DNA from: Odontesthes bonariensis
Lineage: Eukaryota; Chordata; Actinopteri; Atheriniformes; Atherinopsidae
Reading direction: 5' to 3'
DNA: 64,000 nt
Assembly (NCBI RefSeq): GCF_027942865.1
Contig: NC_134526.1
Coordinates: 17,899,784-17,963,783, forward strand
In this document: piece after piece, positions 39,135 through 62,024 of the stretch
Layout: each line of letters starts with the position of its first letter
Position numbering within the stretch: the first letter of the stretch is position 1
Notes under the pieces: generated by a model
Database searches by the model: none
What the model was told of the DNA's origin: nothing
What the model saw: only the letters and a program-made list of their open reading frames with translations
Made by a program: the position numbers and the translations under genes

Positions 39135-40429
39135 CAATTTCTTCACAACAGATGAATCAGGGATCTTCATTTCAATCATTTTGTTGTTTTTTTTTTACTT
39201 GCATTTGTTGTTCGATTTGCAGGACCGTGACAGGTAGACTCAAAGATTGATCTGCAAGATTTATTGAGAGTCAGCCCTCTCTTTCTATATACGGCCTCCA
39301 ACCTGAGCATTTGTTTCTTTTTGTATTTAGTATCACCATGTTGTCTTCCTTTTTGGCTTTTGTTACTTTTCAATTCCAAATACCTCTGATAACCACTGCA
39401 GCATGGGTTGAATATTCTCATATTTTCTAATTCTTGTCAAAACTGTTGCTGCAGCATGTTGTTACTTTTGGAGCTGGAGGTTGTTCAGCACATAACGAGT
39501 TGCAGTAATCTAAATTAGTGAAGACAAGGGCACGAGTAAGGATTTTAGCATTATTGAATGAGAGAAAAGATATATTTCAGATTTGGGTTATTTCAATTTG
39601 ATTATGTAATGGAAATGTCTGGAAATTTTAAAGTCAGAATCAAGAATTTTTTTACTTACAGTTTTTTTGCCTCATGAGTTCATAGCCATGGGGTGCTCGT
39701 GTTTGTATGTTTGAGTGGACTTTCAGCTATAAAGCTACTGGAAATGTGTAGATCTTTTTACCCACTGAATGTAACTTATGTGGTATCGGGTGTCATTCAT
39801 TTTTTGCACACTTATACTTTATATTTTGATAAATAAAATGTTGATTTGGCATACATGGACAGTGGTCAATAGTGTATTTTATAAAAACTCACACTAAAAA
39901 AATAATAACATATTTACAACATACTATAATGTACTAAAACAACGAGTTTTATTTTAATGACAGCACAGCCATGCTGGAAGAATATGGCTTTGTGCCCAAC
40001 TTAGAATTGACATACAATCGTGTTATGCATGCAGTTTAACTCACAAGCATTTTAGAGTGAAGATACATTTTGAAATTGACTTGAAAATGATTATTGACAT
40101 TTTTTGAAAGAACATTGTACATCTTATCCAACAATAAAAAAAAGATATACATATGAACATTTCATTACTCTATAAACTACATTTACAAAGTAAATAATTC
40201 GAACACAATCTTGGGTCATTTGAGGATTCGTATTTCAATTTATCTGTCGTGAGAATATGAACATGAATGCATGAATATCTCTACAGATTTCCCTTAGTTT
40301 TCTTTATTCATCACACTCGGATATATTATTTTGTTTATTTACTTATTTTTTTTTGTAGAACTACTTCTATATTTGGTGGGTGCCTGTAAATTGCACTGTA
40401 ATCTCGCGTGGTTACCTAAACGTGTGTTA
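39135..40429 (+). other. il27ra 3' UTR and intergenic DNA
   Basis: Holds the il27ra 3' end, with a likely poly(A) signal AATAAA at about 39832. A stretch at 39460-39560 (TTGCAGTAATCTAAATTAGTG) looks like a worn fish retroposon. No gene is seen. Confidence 0.5.
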
Positions 40430-40542
40430 AACGGAAGCCGCTGTCGGTCAATTTCAGTCGGCGTGCTCATTTGAACAAGAAGAACCGCTACGAAGAAGAG
40501 CGGCCCAGCACTGATTGCCCAACTTACAAATCAATATTGTAG
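40430..40542 (+). other. tnpo2: tnpo2 non-coding first exon and promoter area
   Basis: A GC-richer segment ends at the donor ATTGTAG|GTACAG (40542/40543) and would splice to the acceptor before 41753, one base upstream of the start codon. The left end is a guess; the transcription start is not visible from sequence. Confidence 0.45.
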
Positions 40543-41589
40543 GTACAGTTGCAGTCTGTCTTTAATTTGGCAGAATATTTATTTGAATCTTTAATCGAGC
40601 TTACCGTCTCATCGGGTAAGGTGTTAATAGAGCAAATATCAAGGAAACCTTTGGTTAAAAGCGTTAGCCTGGCTAGTAGCTTTAGCATTAGCTCAGGTAG
40701 TGGAACTCTATGCGCAGGCGGCTTAGCGGCTAAGGCCACCAAGGAAAACGTGTTCAGCAAGTTTGTAACGGTTATTAGCCGTTAATCGTTTTTGCTAAGT
40801 CCGATTTTTCCACACGGTCTCTCGGACTTTGGCTTTCTCTGAAAGATTGATGTGGTACAGGACTACTTTAGATAACAGCTGGCGGTATTTGCTCATTTTT
40901 AAGCCGGGCACATTGTGACCACCCAGCCGGGAACTGCCCTGTCGAACAGGCCCGGGCAAGAAGGGCAAGTTTTATAGCATCAAGTTGGCTCTTTAAAGCA
41001 CAACCAGACGATTAATTATAATGCAGCGATCGTTGTGATAAGGGAAACGTATCTGCAAAGTCAAATGTAAGCAAGGGTACACGACATGATTGCTAGCACG
41101 AGCCTGGCCACGGCGGCCCAGCTCCGTGTCTGACTTATTTCCTGACTTCTTTCACTCGGACCAACACGTTCGCGTGAGACCCACTCGGGTTACTCCAGCG
41201 TCTCGGGCCATGGCACTGATTATCACGTTGTGTCCATTCAGGAAAAAATAAGTACTGAGACAAAAAGCGTTTCCGTAGCGTAGACCGGGTGGCGTGGGGG
41301 TAGGATTAACTTGATGCGGTTAAGCCGGGTCACAGAGATTTTAGCTGGCCGTGTTGTCTGATGTCCTTGTTTTTGTGCCTCGGTCACATTTCCAAGTGGT
41401 TTGTGTTCACATTTGGGCAATCCCAGATCGACAAACGGTTATAATTTCTTTTTTAACTCCCTCGTGGGTTTGTGTCCACGGCGGACCAACGTGTGAGCTG
41501 CTGCATCTACCCACGTATACATTTTCACTGTAGTCTTTATTCTTCAACGCCTGTACACAGTAGCTTATAAAGTCAAAGTAACTATACAC

Positions 41590-41671
41590 GTGGACTGGAA
41601 ATGATGCATTAAAACCACACCTGACTTTCACTGATGGTGTTTGTATTCATACTGTCTGATCCAGAGACCAC
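41590..41671 (+). ncRNA. snord41: Box C/D snoRNA, SNORD41-like, copy 1
   Basis: Sits in tnpo2 intron 1, ending 81 bases before the acceptor, the usual spacing for intronic C/D snoRNAs. Terminal stem GTGG.CTGGA with TCCAG...CCAC; C box ATGATGC (41601-41607), D' CTGA (41621-41624), C' TGATGG, D CTGA (41656-41659). The guide before box D is TTTGTATTCATACTGT. Human TNPO2 hosts SNORD41, whose guide as I recall it is nearly the same, directing 28S U methylation. Processing should follow intron debranching. Confidence 0.75.
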
Positions 41672-41702
41672 ATGCTTGCATGTTTCTCTTCGTTCAACTT
41701 AA

Positions 41703-53502
<11,800 letters not shown>

Positions 53503-56500
53503 CCTCACCCCTCCCTTGGTCCACAGACCTGTTAGGTACGTCCGCAACACAGACGCGCACCCTCCCCCTACACCTCCTTCTGGATGTGATGAAACACCCA
53601 GCTCATTGATCAGCAATGATACCTTTTGTTCCCAAACACATTTTCTGATCCAGAATCCCACTTTTCACCCACACAGCTAAGCTTCTCTGGCCTCTGAACC
53701 CATCTTACACTGACTTGTCTTTGCTCTGTTCATTTCCCCCCCCCCCAGGTTAATGAAGGGGAGGGTAACAGGGGAACTCATTGCACTGCCCAGAACGTGG
53801 GGAGAAACTACAGCCGGAGGGATGTGACTGGCCTTGACCCTTCACTCTGCGGACGGCCTCCCTTTCCCCCGCGCCCTGTTTGTCTCTGTGAGGGAGGGTG
53901 GGAGGAGGGTGGTGGGTGTGGGAGGGTAAACTGGGGATATACATATACCTCTGGGATTAAACGCCTCACTAAATCCAACACACTCAAAAGCGACTTTCGC
54001 CAACTAGACCGCAGGGATCCTAGGTAAGTGAGGACGATATAGGGGCAGGGTTTACCGCCCCCTCCTCGATTGGAATATTCTCATGAGTTAGATGATGGCT
54101 GGGAGGGGAGGGGGTGGCAGATAGGTACATAGAGGAATTACCTGAACCAGCATAGAGTGCCACAATCCCAAATACTACAACACGTGTAGAATGACTCACA
54201 TGTAGCTGTGTTTAAGCCGGCTTGTGCCAGAGGCCAAACAGAAAACAGATGCTTTTACAATGTAATGACGTGCACAAAACCTTTTGCACCTTTTATTGCA
54301 AAAACTGCATAAACTTTTTGATGTGCATATACTTGGGTCTTTCGTCATATGTAGCTGAATTTAATTTCCTTCCTCTTCCCTTGGTTGCTGAATTCCTCTG
54401 TAACTGTTAGATTTGATTTCTTTCCCCTCATCAGAGGCAATAGAGATGCAGTCCACCTGTTCTCCAAGGTTTAAAGGACCGCAGCACCAAAATACCGCAT
54501 GGCATACGATCACCTTTAGTCGCATGTTTGAGTGAATGTCTTCTTCGTTTGCTGCATTAAACATCATCAGTGCAGGGAGGCTGCCGTCATTTGGGGCTGT
54601 CAGATGCTTGTTTCTTTTTGTCCTTTATACATGCTGTCTAATCATTGTCCCCATAGTTTAATGAAGGCAGCGTGTTAAGACCAACTATAGGTATACCGAT
54701 TCGGGAATTCGGCTCGTGTTTGGTGGTTGTTAATGCAACGGGGGTTCAAATACTGTAGGCAGATCAAGAAAACTATTTGCTGCTGTAGTTTTGTTTTTAG
54801 GATATTTACATAACGGACTTGATGAAAGCGATAAGACATCACCAAGAATTAATTGGTTCTTATTGGTATCAATGCACTTTTTCTATAAGAAATCTAGAAT
54901 TTCTCATATAAGGCATACAGTAATACTGAACTTGAGATAGTTTTTTTTTTTTTTTTGATAAGTGATTTTAGGACTGTTGTCTAAGCATGATAATGTTAAG
55001 CAATGGTAAAATGACATGGGTAAGACTCGAGGCCTCTTAACATAGTTTTATATTGCAGCTCCTTAAACGGACTGAATAGGATTTAAGGAGGGGGGGAGGT
55101 ATCGTATTTAAGATATCTTGGATCCATGTCGCGCTGCACCTGTCAATCCATACATGCGTATTAGGATGTTCCCGCCTTTCTCACCACAACTTCTTGGTTA
55201 TCAATGGCCATTTGAGCCAAACTTGTCATAATCATTGCATGCGTTTCGTCAAGATTTTCAGTCTTTTTATAACCGTCCCTTTAAGGGATCTACCTTATAA
55301 GAGCTTTGTCAATGGCAATGCAACTCGCTGCTGGACTAATAAGGTACTTCTCCAGCTTCTGATCAAACTAGTGATTGTTGTTGCCATATATTTACCCGTT
55401 GATACTGTGTAGGGTATGCCTGGGACTACAGAGTCCTATTATTTCTCCCCTGACACTGGTTAGCTAATGGGAGGGAGCGGTGGTTGTTATTCAACTTTAT
55501 CTTTTTAGGTATTTCTCCATAGTGGACAGTTGTAATGGAGGTGTGCATGGCTCTTTTGTCTGTTGGTGTTGGCACATGTAGACATAATTTAGCACCAGCC
55601 CTATTTTAAGGTTATGTTTGGGAGGTTAGTTTAAGTTTTGCCCGTGCTGATGTAGCCACCCCCCCCCCCACCCCCCTAGTATATTAACATTTACCTGCCA
55701 GTTAGCAGTCTGATCATCAGGTTGCCCTAGAGCTCCTGAGATGAAGATTATCGGGAGGGGGGAGAAAAATATTAAATCTATTTCTGATTGAAGAAGCATC
55801 GATATAAGCTTCTATCTGTGGATTATGCATTTTGTAGGATAAGCATTAATACAGGATTTTACATTTTTCTCCCTTCACAAATGTGACAATTTAGTTTGAC
55901 TGCCACAGTGTTTTAGATCGTACAACTTTTTATACGCTGCAACGCTCGACACAGAGAATATTGATGGTATCTGCTGTGGATCTAACTGGTAGCATGTTAT
56001 GGAAGGGTGCAGCTCCTGTGCCACGAAGAATTGGTTTAAAAAAATCGAGGCTTTTACCACTCCTTCGCCATGTTGATACATGAATTGTACACAAAATTCA
56101 AGTGAAGCCTAAATGTCCACAAGTTTAACTTTTTTTTTTTTTCTTTCTTTTGTCCGTTACTTTTGTTTTATTGCAACTTGTGTTTTTTAGTTTTTTAATT
56201 TATTTATTTTGTTTGTTTTTTATATTTTTATTTCTTTGTGCTCCGGTGCACAAATAGTTTTGGACTTTAAAAGTTTTGTTTTTTTGGTTGTTTTTTTTTC
56301 TTTCCCTTTTTATTCTTTTTATTTAAAGAAAATTTTTTGTTTCCGTTGTTTTACAGCGTTTACCATCTGATTATGTCAAATTTTTGACAAAAAAAATGGA
56401 ATGAAGGCGAGCCAGTGCTGGATGCACACCTTGGGGGAAGAATGTGGAAAACAAATTCACAACTGTTTCAATCTGATATCAAGGCTGGCAATTTTAATTA

Positions 56501-56640
56501 ATGTACCTCTTTTTCTTTTTTTTTTTTTTCTAAACTGTGGTGCAGGTGGGATGTAATCTGATGTATCCCTTTTTATTTAATTTTTGTGAATAGGGGAAAA
56601 TAAAAAAATCTTTTTCTATTGCGCTCTGAGTTGGCTGAAA
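53503..56640 (+). other. tnpo2: tnpo2 3' UTR with an intron
   Basis: The UTR is interrupted by an intron, donor GTTAG|GTACGT (53536) and acceptor CCCCCAG|GTTAA (exon from 53749), carrying snoRNA B7. The donor is 33 bases after the stop, too close to trigger nonsense-mediated decay. The rest runs about 2.9 kb with T-rich tracts to a poly(A) signal AATAAA at 56599-56604. Short frames here are not genes. Confidence 0.7.
53578..53655 (+). ncRNA. Box C/D snoRNA, family B copy 7
   Basis: Stem TTCTGGA / TCCAGAA; C box GTGATGA, guide ACCCAGCTCA, D' TTGA, C'-like ATGATAC, D CTGA. Placed in the 3' UTR intron, ending 93 bases before its acceptor. The body differs from B1 between C' and D. Confidence 0.8.
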
Positions 56641-57883
56641 ATCTTTTCTGTGTGAAATCCAATATTTTGAGAGAAACAATCTTTACCTTTCAGATAAATG
56701 GCCAAAACCTGGTGTGGTGATGAAACATTACACTGAAAATTCTGTTAAATGGCAACCGGTTATTAATGGAGTTTTCAGACATAGATGTACAGATGGGTTC
56801 ACCAGTGTGAAAGACTGGGCAAACAGTTTATACATTTCTGAAAGTTTTTTTTATTATAACACAACAAAATGAAATGTATTTCATCATCTAGGTTGTGTAA
56901 TATTAAACTGTTTAAAACAATCTGGAGGTCCCTGTGAAAGAACAGAGGTTAAATCCCAATTTTGACTACTTATCTCCAACTAGATGTCTGAACACATACA
57001 TGTTATTTTGCTTAGTCTCAAGTGTAGATCATTTCAGGTTAAGAATATTGTTCAGCAGACTCAACATTGTTGTGGAGCAGTTGCCCAGTATCAGTAACGC
57101 CTAAATGGGATTAGTGTTGCACATATAGGCAACCGGTAAAAGCGCCTGTTGTGTAGACTATATCGGCTACGTGTTAAAGTAGGATCTCAGTAAATTCAGA
57201 ACATCTTCAGGAGTTGTGATTTATTTATTTTCTTTTTTCTACTTGTGATATTAATTTGATAAATGATCAGCAGAAAATAAAAGCACCCGGGATGGGGGAA
57301 AAAAAAAAGCAAACGCGTTTGGCGCAGTTTGATGACGATTGTCTCTACGTCGGAAGCGATGTTTTTATGTTTGGAAGCAAATGGCAAGCGGCAGAGCGAC
57401 ACGAGTTTTGGTATGGTATATATAATGACAGTTGTCGTTGTGCTTGTATGCCGGTTCGGGTAACAAGTTTGCACCTGCGACATACTTTGACGAAGGCAGC
57501 CGTAACAGTTGGACTTCAAACTGTGGTTAAACCACTGCCTGCTCGTCTCTACAGCTGCAGTTGTCTTGGTTACTTATTTGGTCACGATAGTCCTTTTTAA
57601 AGATATATTTAACGAACAATTGCTGCGTTTGCAGCTGCAAAATCTATTTTTGACAAGTATTTAGCCTTTTGAAGCACTTTCGCTTAATTTGAACAGTCAG
57701 CTAAATAAAGCTAAGCTAAAATTTGAAGCGATAATATTTGTCGAGTTTTAAAGTAATTTTGCTTCCTTATAGATACATGAATGACAGATACGTATGCAAT
57801 AAAACCCACACCGAAAAGGTGGGCGTTTAAAGTAATGCTGGCTTACAGTGCGTGAGTGAGTGGTCTCGTTGAGAGGAAAGGTG
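56641..57883 (+). other. Spacer between tnpo2 and fbxw9
   Basis: No gene seen. The last 600 bases hold the fbxw9 promoter, with scattered CpG and no clear TATA box. The open frames around 57200-57600 on both strands have no family features. Confidence 0.5.
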
Positions 57884-60531
57884 ATGTCTGAGGTGATAGT
57901 TGACGTGAGTGGACCAGAGGAAGGGACAGGTGATGACCAGGGTGGACCATGCCCTGACCCTATGAAATCTATCAGTTCCGATTTGTCTAGACTGGATCTG
58001 CAGGGGTAAGTTGTTTTTTTTTCCTTTTCTTTAAAAAAAAATTATATATATATTCTGTCATTTCGTTTTGCTCAAAATCGTGAGGTAGAAAACCTGGTCA
58101 CATCGCCCTTCGTGGTCCTTTCAGTTTGCTGCCTGCTGTCAACTCATCCTCAGCAGATGGGAGCCCCTCACCATCCTCTGAGCCGAGTGCTTTGTTGTCA
58201 TTACCTTGGGAGATCTTAACCAACATTGCCTCACACCTTCCTGCTCAGTGTGTCATCAATGTGCTGCCAAAAGTAAGTTTTGAAGGTTTTCTGCTTCCTC
58301 AGACTTACTTTATGACTGAATCACAATGTGATATCTTGAAAAGTTCACTTTACTTTGAGCCATGCAAGCAAACAGCAGCTATCACCTTTCTTGCTTTTGT
58401 TGGAACATTGTTGCATTTCAGTCTCTCAGATGTAGAGAAGATTCCTGATTCCCTTATCCCACATGTTTCAGGTTTGCCATACATTGGGTACTATGGGCGA
58501 GGACAGCACTGCTTGGCAGCTACGAGCACGGAGATTAATAGGATCAAGTGCTCGCTTTCCAGTTGGGCCGAGGGAGGACTTTGACTGGCCTACAGCTTGC
58601 CTGGAGATGGAGCATCTAATAACCTGCTGGCGTAGAGCCAGACGGACCCAGAAAGATGAGGAGGAAAGGGATCAAGCAAGGCTGCCGGAAGGGGAGTTGC
58701 AGGTTGCAGAGGAACAGGAAGATGGTGGAGCGGACCAGGTAGAGGGGGTGGGAATGGCTGCGCAGGAGGTTGCTTATGGTGCTGATGAAGGGATGGACGT
58801 AGCAATGGATGGTGAAATGCAGCCCATCTTAGATGGAAACCAAATAGCAAGATTGAGAGAGGAATTGGTGGATAGACTGGAAGATGGTGCAGAAGCACCA
58901 ATGGAAGAAGGAAGAATGGCTTTTCATGCTGAAGAGGGGCAAGATGCTGCTCCTCATCACTACGGGGACTTGGCAAACCCGAGGAATGTTGGTAACGAAA
59001 GAGAGGTAGAGATGATGCAACCACAATCGCCCAGAAGTCCCAGCCCACCCCCAGCACTGGAGTGCATCACCCTGCCTTCAGACCACATTTCCCAGGTCAA
59101 CTCGGTACTCCTCCTTGGGGGAGAAGGGGCAGTCTGTGCCACAGCTTCTAGAGACTATAATGTGAAACTCTGGGATCTGCAGACGGACTCTAATGGTGCA
59201 CTGCTCTACACGTTGGGAAAGCAGGGTGACCTCAGCACCCATGGAGGCTGGGTCTGGTGCCTGGCGTCACAGGGTCCTCTGTTGGCATCAGGGGGCTTTG
59301 ATAGCACGGTGAGGCTGTGGGACCTACAGGCAGGTGGTGCAGAGAGAGGCTTGATCAGGACTGAGGCTATTGTCCTCTGCTTGTCCTATCAGACGGATGT
59401 GCTGCTAGCCGGCACATTTGATAAGAGGATCAGCATGTACGACATCAGAGGTGAGGGGATTTGACATATAGCCCGTGTGCATTAAGTGTGAATGAAAGTG
59501 CAAGATCCCTAGATGTCTTTTTTTTTTTTTAAATGAATCGGAGAGTTTTTGTTTTATTGATTTAGCAGTTAAGTCTCACTGACAAAAGCTCTATTTACTT
59601 AGGCTGATTCTGTCTCTCTTTTTTTTTTGGACAGCTGCTGAACCACTGATTAAAAGTATGCGCCTTCATGGTGATGCGGTAATGTGCCTTGCTGCTGACG
59701 ACAATTACATAATCTCCGGGAGTAAAGACTGCACTGTGGCTGTCTACGATCGCAGGGCAGGCAAAGGCTTGAAGAAGCTTAGGGTAGAAGCAGACACACA
59801 TGTTGCTTAAGAAGTTTGCATCGGCGTCCACATGACCTCACATCCAATGCTGACTCTGACCAACTTCTCTTCTTGCAGCTGAGCTCTTATTTGCTGTCCA
59901 TGAGCCATAGTGGTTATGAAGTCTGGGCGGGAGACAACAGGGGCATGCTGCACTCCTTTTCCATGCAGGCGGGGACCTTAAAGCTCCTGTCCCAGTTTGA
60001 TGTTGGACACACAGATCTGGTCACAGGCACCCACAGGTCCCAAGGAAGCCTCTTCACCTGCTCTTCCGATTGTACTGTCAAAGTAGGCTCAGTCAGACTC
60101 CTTTTTGCTTTGTCTACCAAGCTAAATCTACTATTGAACAGTCTTGTTTTCAAATTTCTTGTCTGTATTGCAGGTTCATATCCCGTGTGCACCTCCAAGG
60201 ACTTTATGTACTCTGCGCCATCAAACTGGAGTCAATGGGGTAAGTGCTTTGTAACAAATTCTTAACTCGCATCAAATTGCTGATCTTTTATGATGATAAT
60301 ATATCTAATGATTTGAAGACGGTTTTTAAAGAGCCATGTATTATTAGTTTGAATTATCTTATCTGTTTGGATCAGCTGTTTCTGTAGATTATCAACGTTT
60401 TCAAGAATGTATCGAATGAATCTCTGAGCTCTCGTACAATTTTCTGTAACTGTCAGCTGAGTGTGGAGGCTGGAGTCCTCGCTTTGGCCTGCGGTGACTC
60501 TAGTGTGGAAATCTGGAGGCCCAGAAAATGA
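57884..60531 (+). CDS. fbxw9: F-box and WD-repeat protein 9
   Basis: Probable substrate receptor of an SCF ubiquitin ligase; its targets are poorly known. Exons: 57884-58005, 58125-58272, 58472-59450, 59635-59783, 59879-60082, 60174-60239, 60457-60531; 580 residues. The F-box is LPWEILTNIASHLPAQCVINVLP, split across the second intron. WD repeats follow with NVKLWDLQ, STVRLWDLQ, RISMYDIR, CTVAVYDRR, EVWAG and a final SVEIWRPRK at the stop. Between F-box and first WD repeat (about 58,630-59,050) lies an acidic, low-complexity linker of about 140 residues that makes the protein longer than the human one (about 458 residues as I recall). It follows tnpo2 on the same strand, as in human. Confidence 0.93.
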
Positions 60532-61422
60532 CACCCACGGGACCTTCTTTCCACAGCGGGGAAAGCTTAAGCAGATGCAGACGAGATGTGAAGCATAACA
60601 ACGCTTACTGACCATCTTGCATTGCGAAATTTTTGGAATACACTGATAAACACAGAGAATATCATGTTACAAAAGTCACAACTCCCTTGCTTTGCTGGAT
60701 GGTTACATATATAGAGATATATAAGTGGTAATTTAACAGATTAATCCAAATTGATATGACTTGAAATGATAGTTGTACATCCTGAGACACATATGGCCAA
60801 GCAAATTTTTTTGTTGTATGTACGTGTGAAACTGAAGTTTTGAGAAACCTGTTGTTGAATTTAAGATGCAATGGCATTACACTTTTTTTTTTTTTTTTTG
60901 ACTGAATTTTCTTCTTGTGTTAACATTTTTATATGGTGTAATTTGAGAAGTTTCATGTGTGTTTGTGTGGCCAAGTTGAATTTTTTTGGTAACGTTTATT
61001 CTGTAAGCTTTCAGAGGCACACTGCATTTTACCTATACTCTGTCACACTGTACATTTTATGTTGTAAGTTCAACCAAAAACCACAAACATTTAAACGTTT
61101 ATTATGAATGAACAGAATCCGTTACAGTAACTGAGACTTGACATAAATGCTCTAATTGCATGTCGCACACAGTGAAATGTTTGTTTCAAATCCCCTTGTT
61201 GACACTGAATGTGCAATTAAATGTCCTAAAAAAAAAACTTGAGGGTGTGAATTCTTGGCTGGATTTACATGCAAAGTGCTATGGTTTCTAATATCTCAGT
61301 AACGGCAGGGTAAAGCATTTGAAGGTCAATTGTCATCGTAATCTTGAACGCGTTTAAAAGCAGATGCTCTCTCAAACAGAATGTTATGGTTTCACTGTTG
61401 TCGTCGTCATCTCTTGGAAGTG
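60532..61422. other. Convergent 3' ends of fbxw9 (+) and gng14 (-)
   Basis: About 0.9 kb with no gene. A minus-strand AATAAA (plus TTTATT, near 61100) is a likely poly(A) signal for the gamma-subunit gene. ATTAAA near 61215 is a weak candidate for fbxw9. Confidence 0.5.
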
Positions 61423-61823
61423 TCAAAGCAGCACACAGGTTTTCTTATCTTTGAAAGGATTGGCCGAGGCAGCTATACCGGTGAGCAGGGGGTCACTGCG
61501 CCTGTGCTCCTGGCAGTACTGGACTAAATCTGCCGCTGTCAGGGAGATCTGCTTGGACAAAGGACATTTCACAAGATTTCAAAGAGTGTTGTAGAACTGT
61601 AAATAAGCTTCAATTTGGAAGCGTGGTGCTGGTTAGCATATCATTCCAAACATTTCTAATAATGATAATAATCTACTTGTCAATTTAATCTTCAATCACA
61701 TGGAACAGGAATGCATTAGGATTTAGAGCTTTTACATACCTTTATTCTCTCCATGCTTGCCTCCATCTGAAGTTGATCCACCAGTTTTTGTGCCTGAATA
61801 ACACTGCTGCCGCTGCTGCACAT
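61423..61823 (-). CDS. gng14: G-protein gamma subunit
   Basis: Small partner of G-beta at the inner face of the plasma membrane. Two exons, 61823-61740 (28 codons) and 61548-61423 (41 codons and stop), give 69 residues. Exon 1 starts MCSSGSSVIQAQKLV and ends EASMERIK at the donor GTATGT. Exon 2 begins after CAG with ISLTAADLVQYCQEH, continues RRSDPLLTG and NPFKDKKTCVLL. The helix, the NPFKD motif and the CaaX box CVLL are all of G-gamma type; a final Leu predicts geranylgeranylation. The intron after RIK is the normal family position. Naming it gng14 rests on the neighbourhood (human FBXW9-GNG14); the gamma family itself is secure. Confidence 0.9.
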
Positions 61824-61938
61824 CTTTCCTGACGTTGCCTTAAGTATGGAAAAAAAAAAAAAAAAAGTGTTACATGGACTGGACAGCCTTGCAATGTCAA
61901 AATTAGCACCAGGAAAGGGAACTAGACCAGTGTTTTAC

Positions 61939-62024
61939 CTGATCCAAAGAGTCAGCGCAGGTTGTGCTGGAGTCTGCTCAGAGGCTCCTGACTTTGCTTT
62001 TTGACCTGTACCCCTTTTTATTCA
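61939..62024 (-). promoter_or_regulatory. gng14: Putative first exon and TATA element of gng14
   Basis: On the minus strand a donor GTAAAA lies at 61933-61938, and a TATA-like TGAATAAAAAGG at 62013-62024. Transcription starting near 61985 would give a short non-coding exon spliced to the acceptor TTAAG just before the start-codon exon. The spacing fits, but nothing else proves it. Confidence 0.4.

Noticed and set aside
40500-40785. Frame of 78 residues at the tnpo2 promoter as an upstream gene
   Set aside because: It starts inside the likely first intron and has no recognisable features.
58590-59057. 155-residue minus-strand frame opposite fbxw9
   Set aside because: Shadow of the low-complexity Glu-rich coding exon; Pro/Leu runs are what its complement gives.
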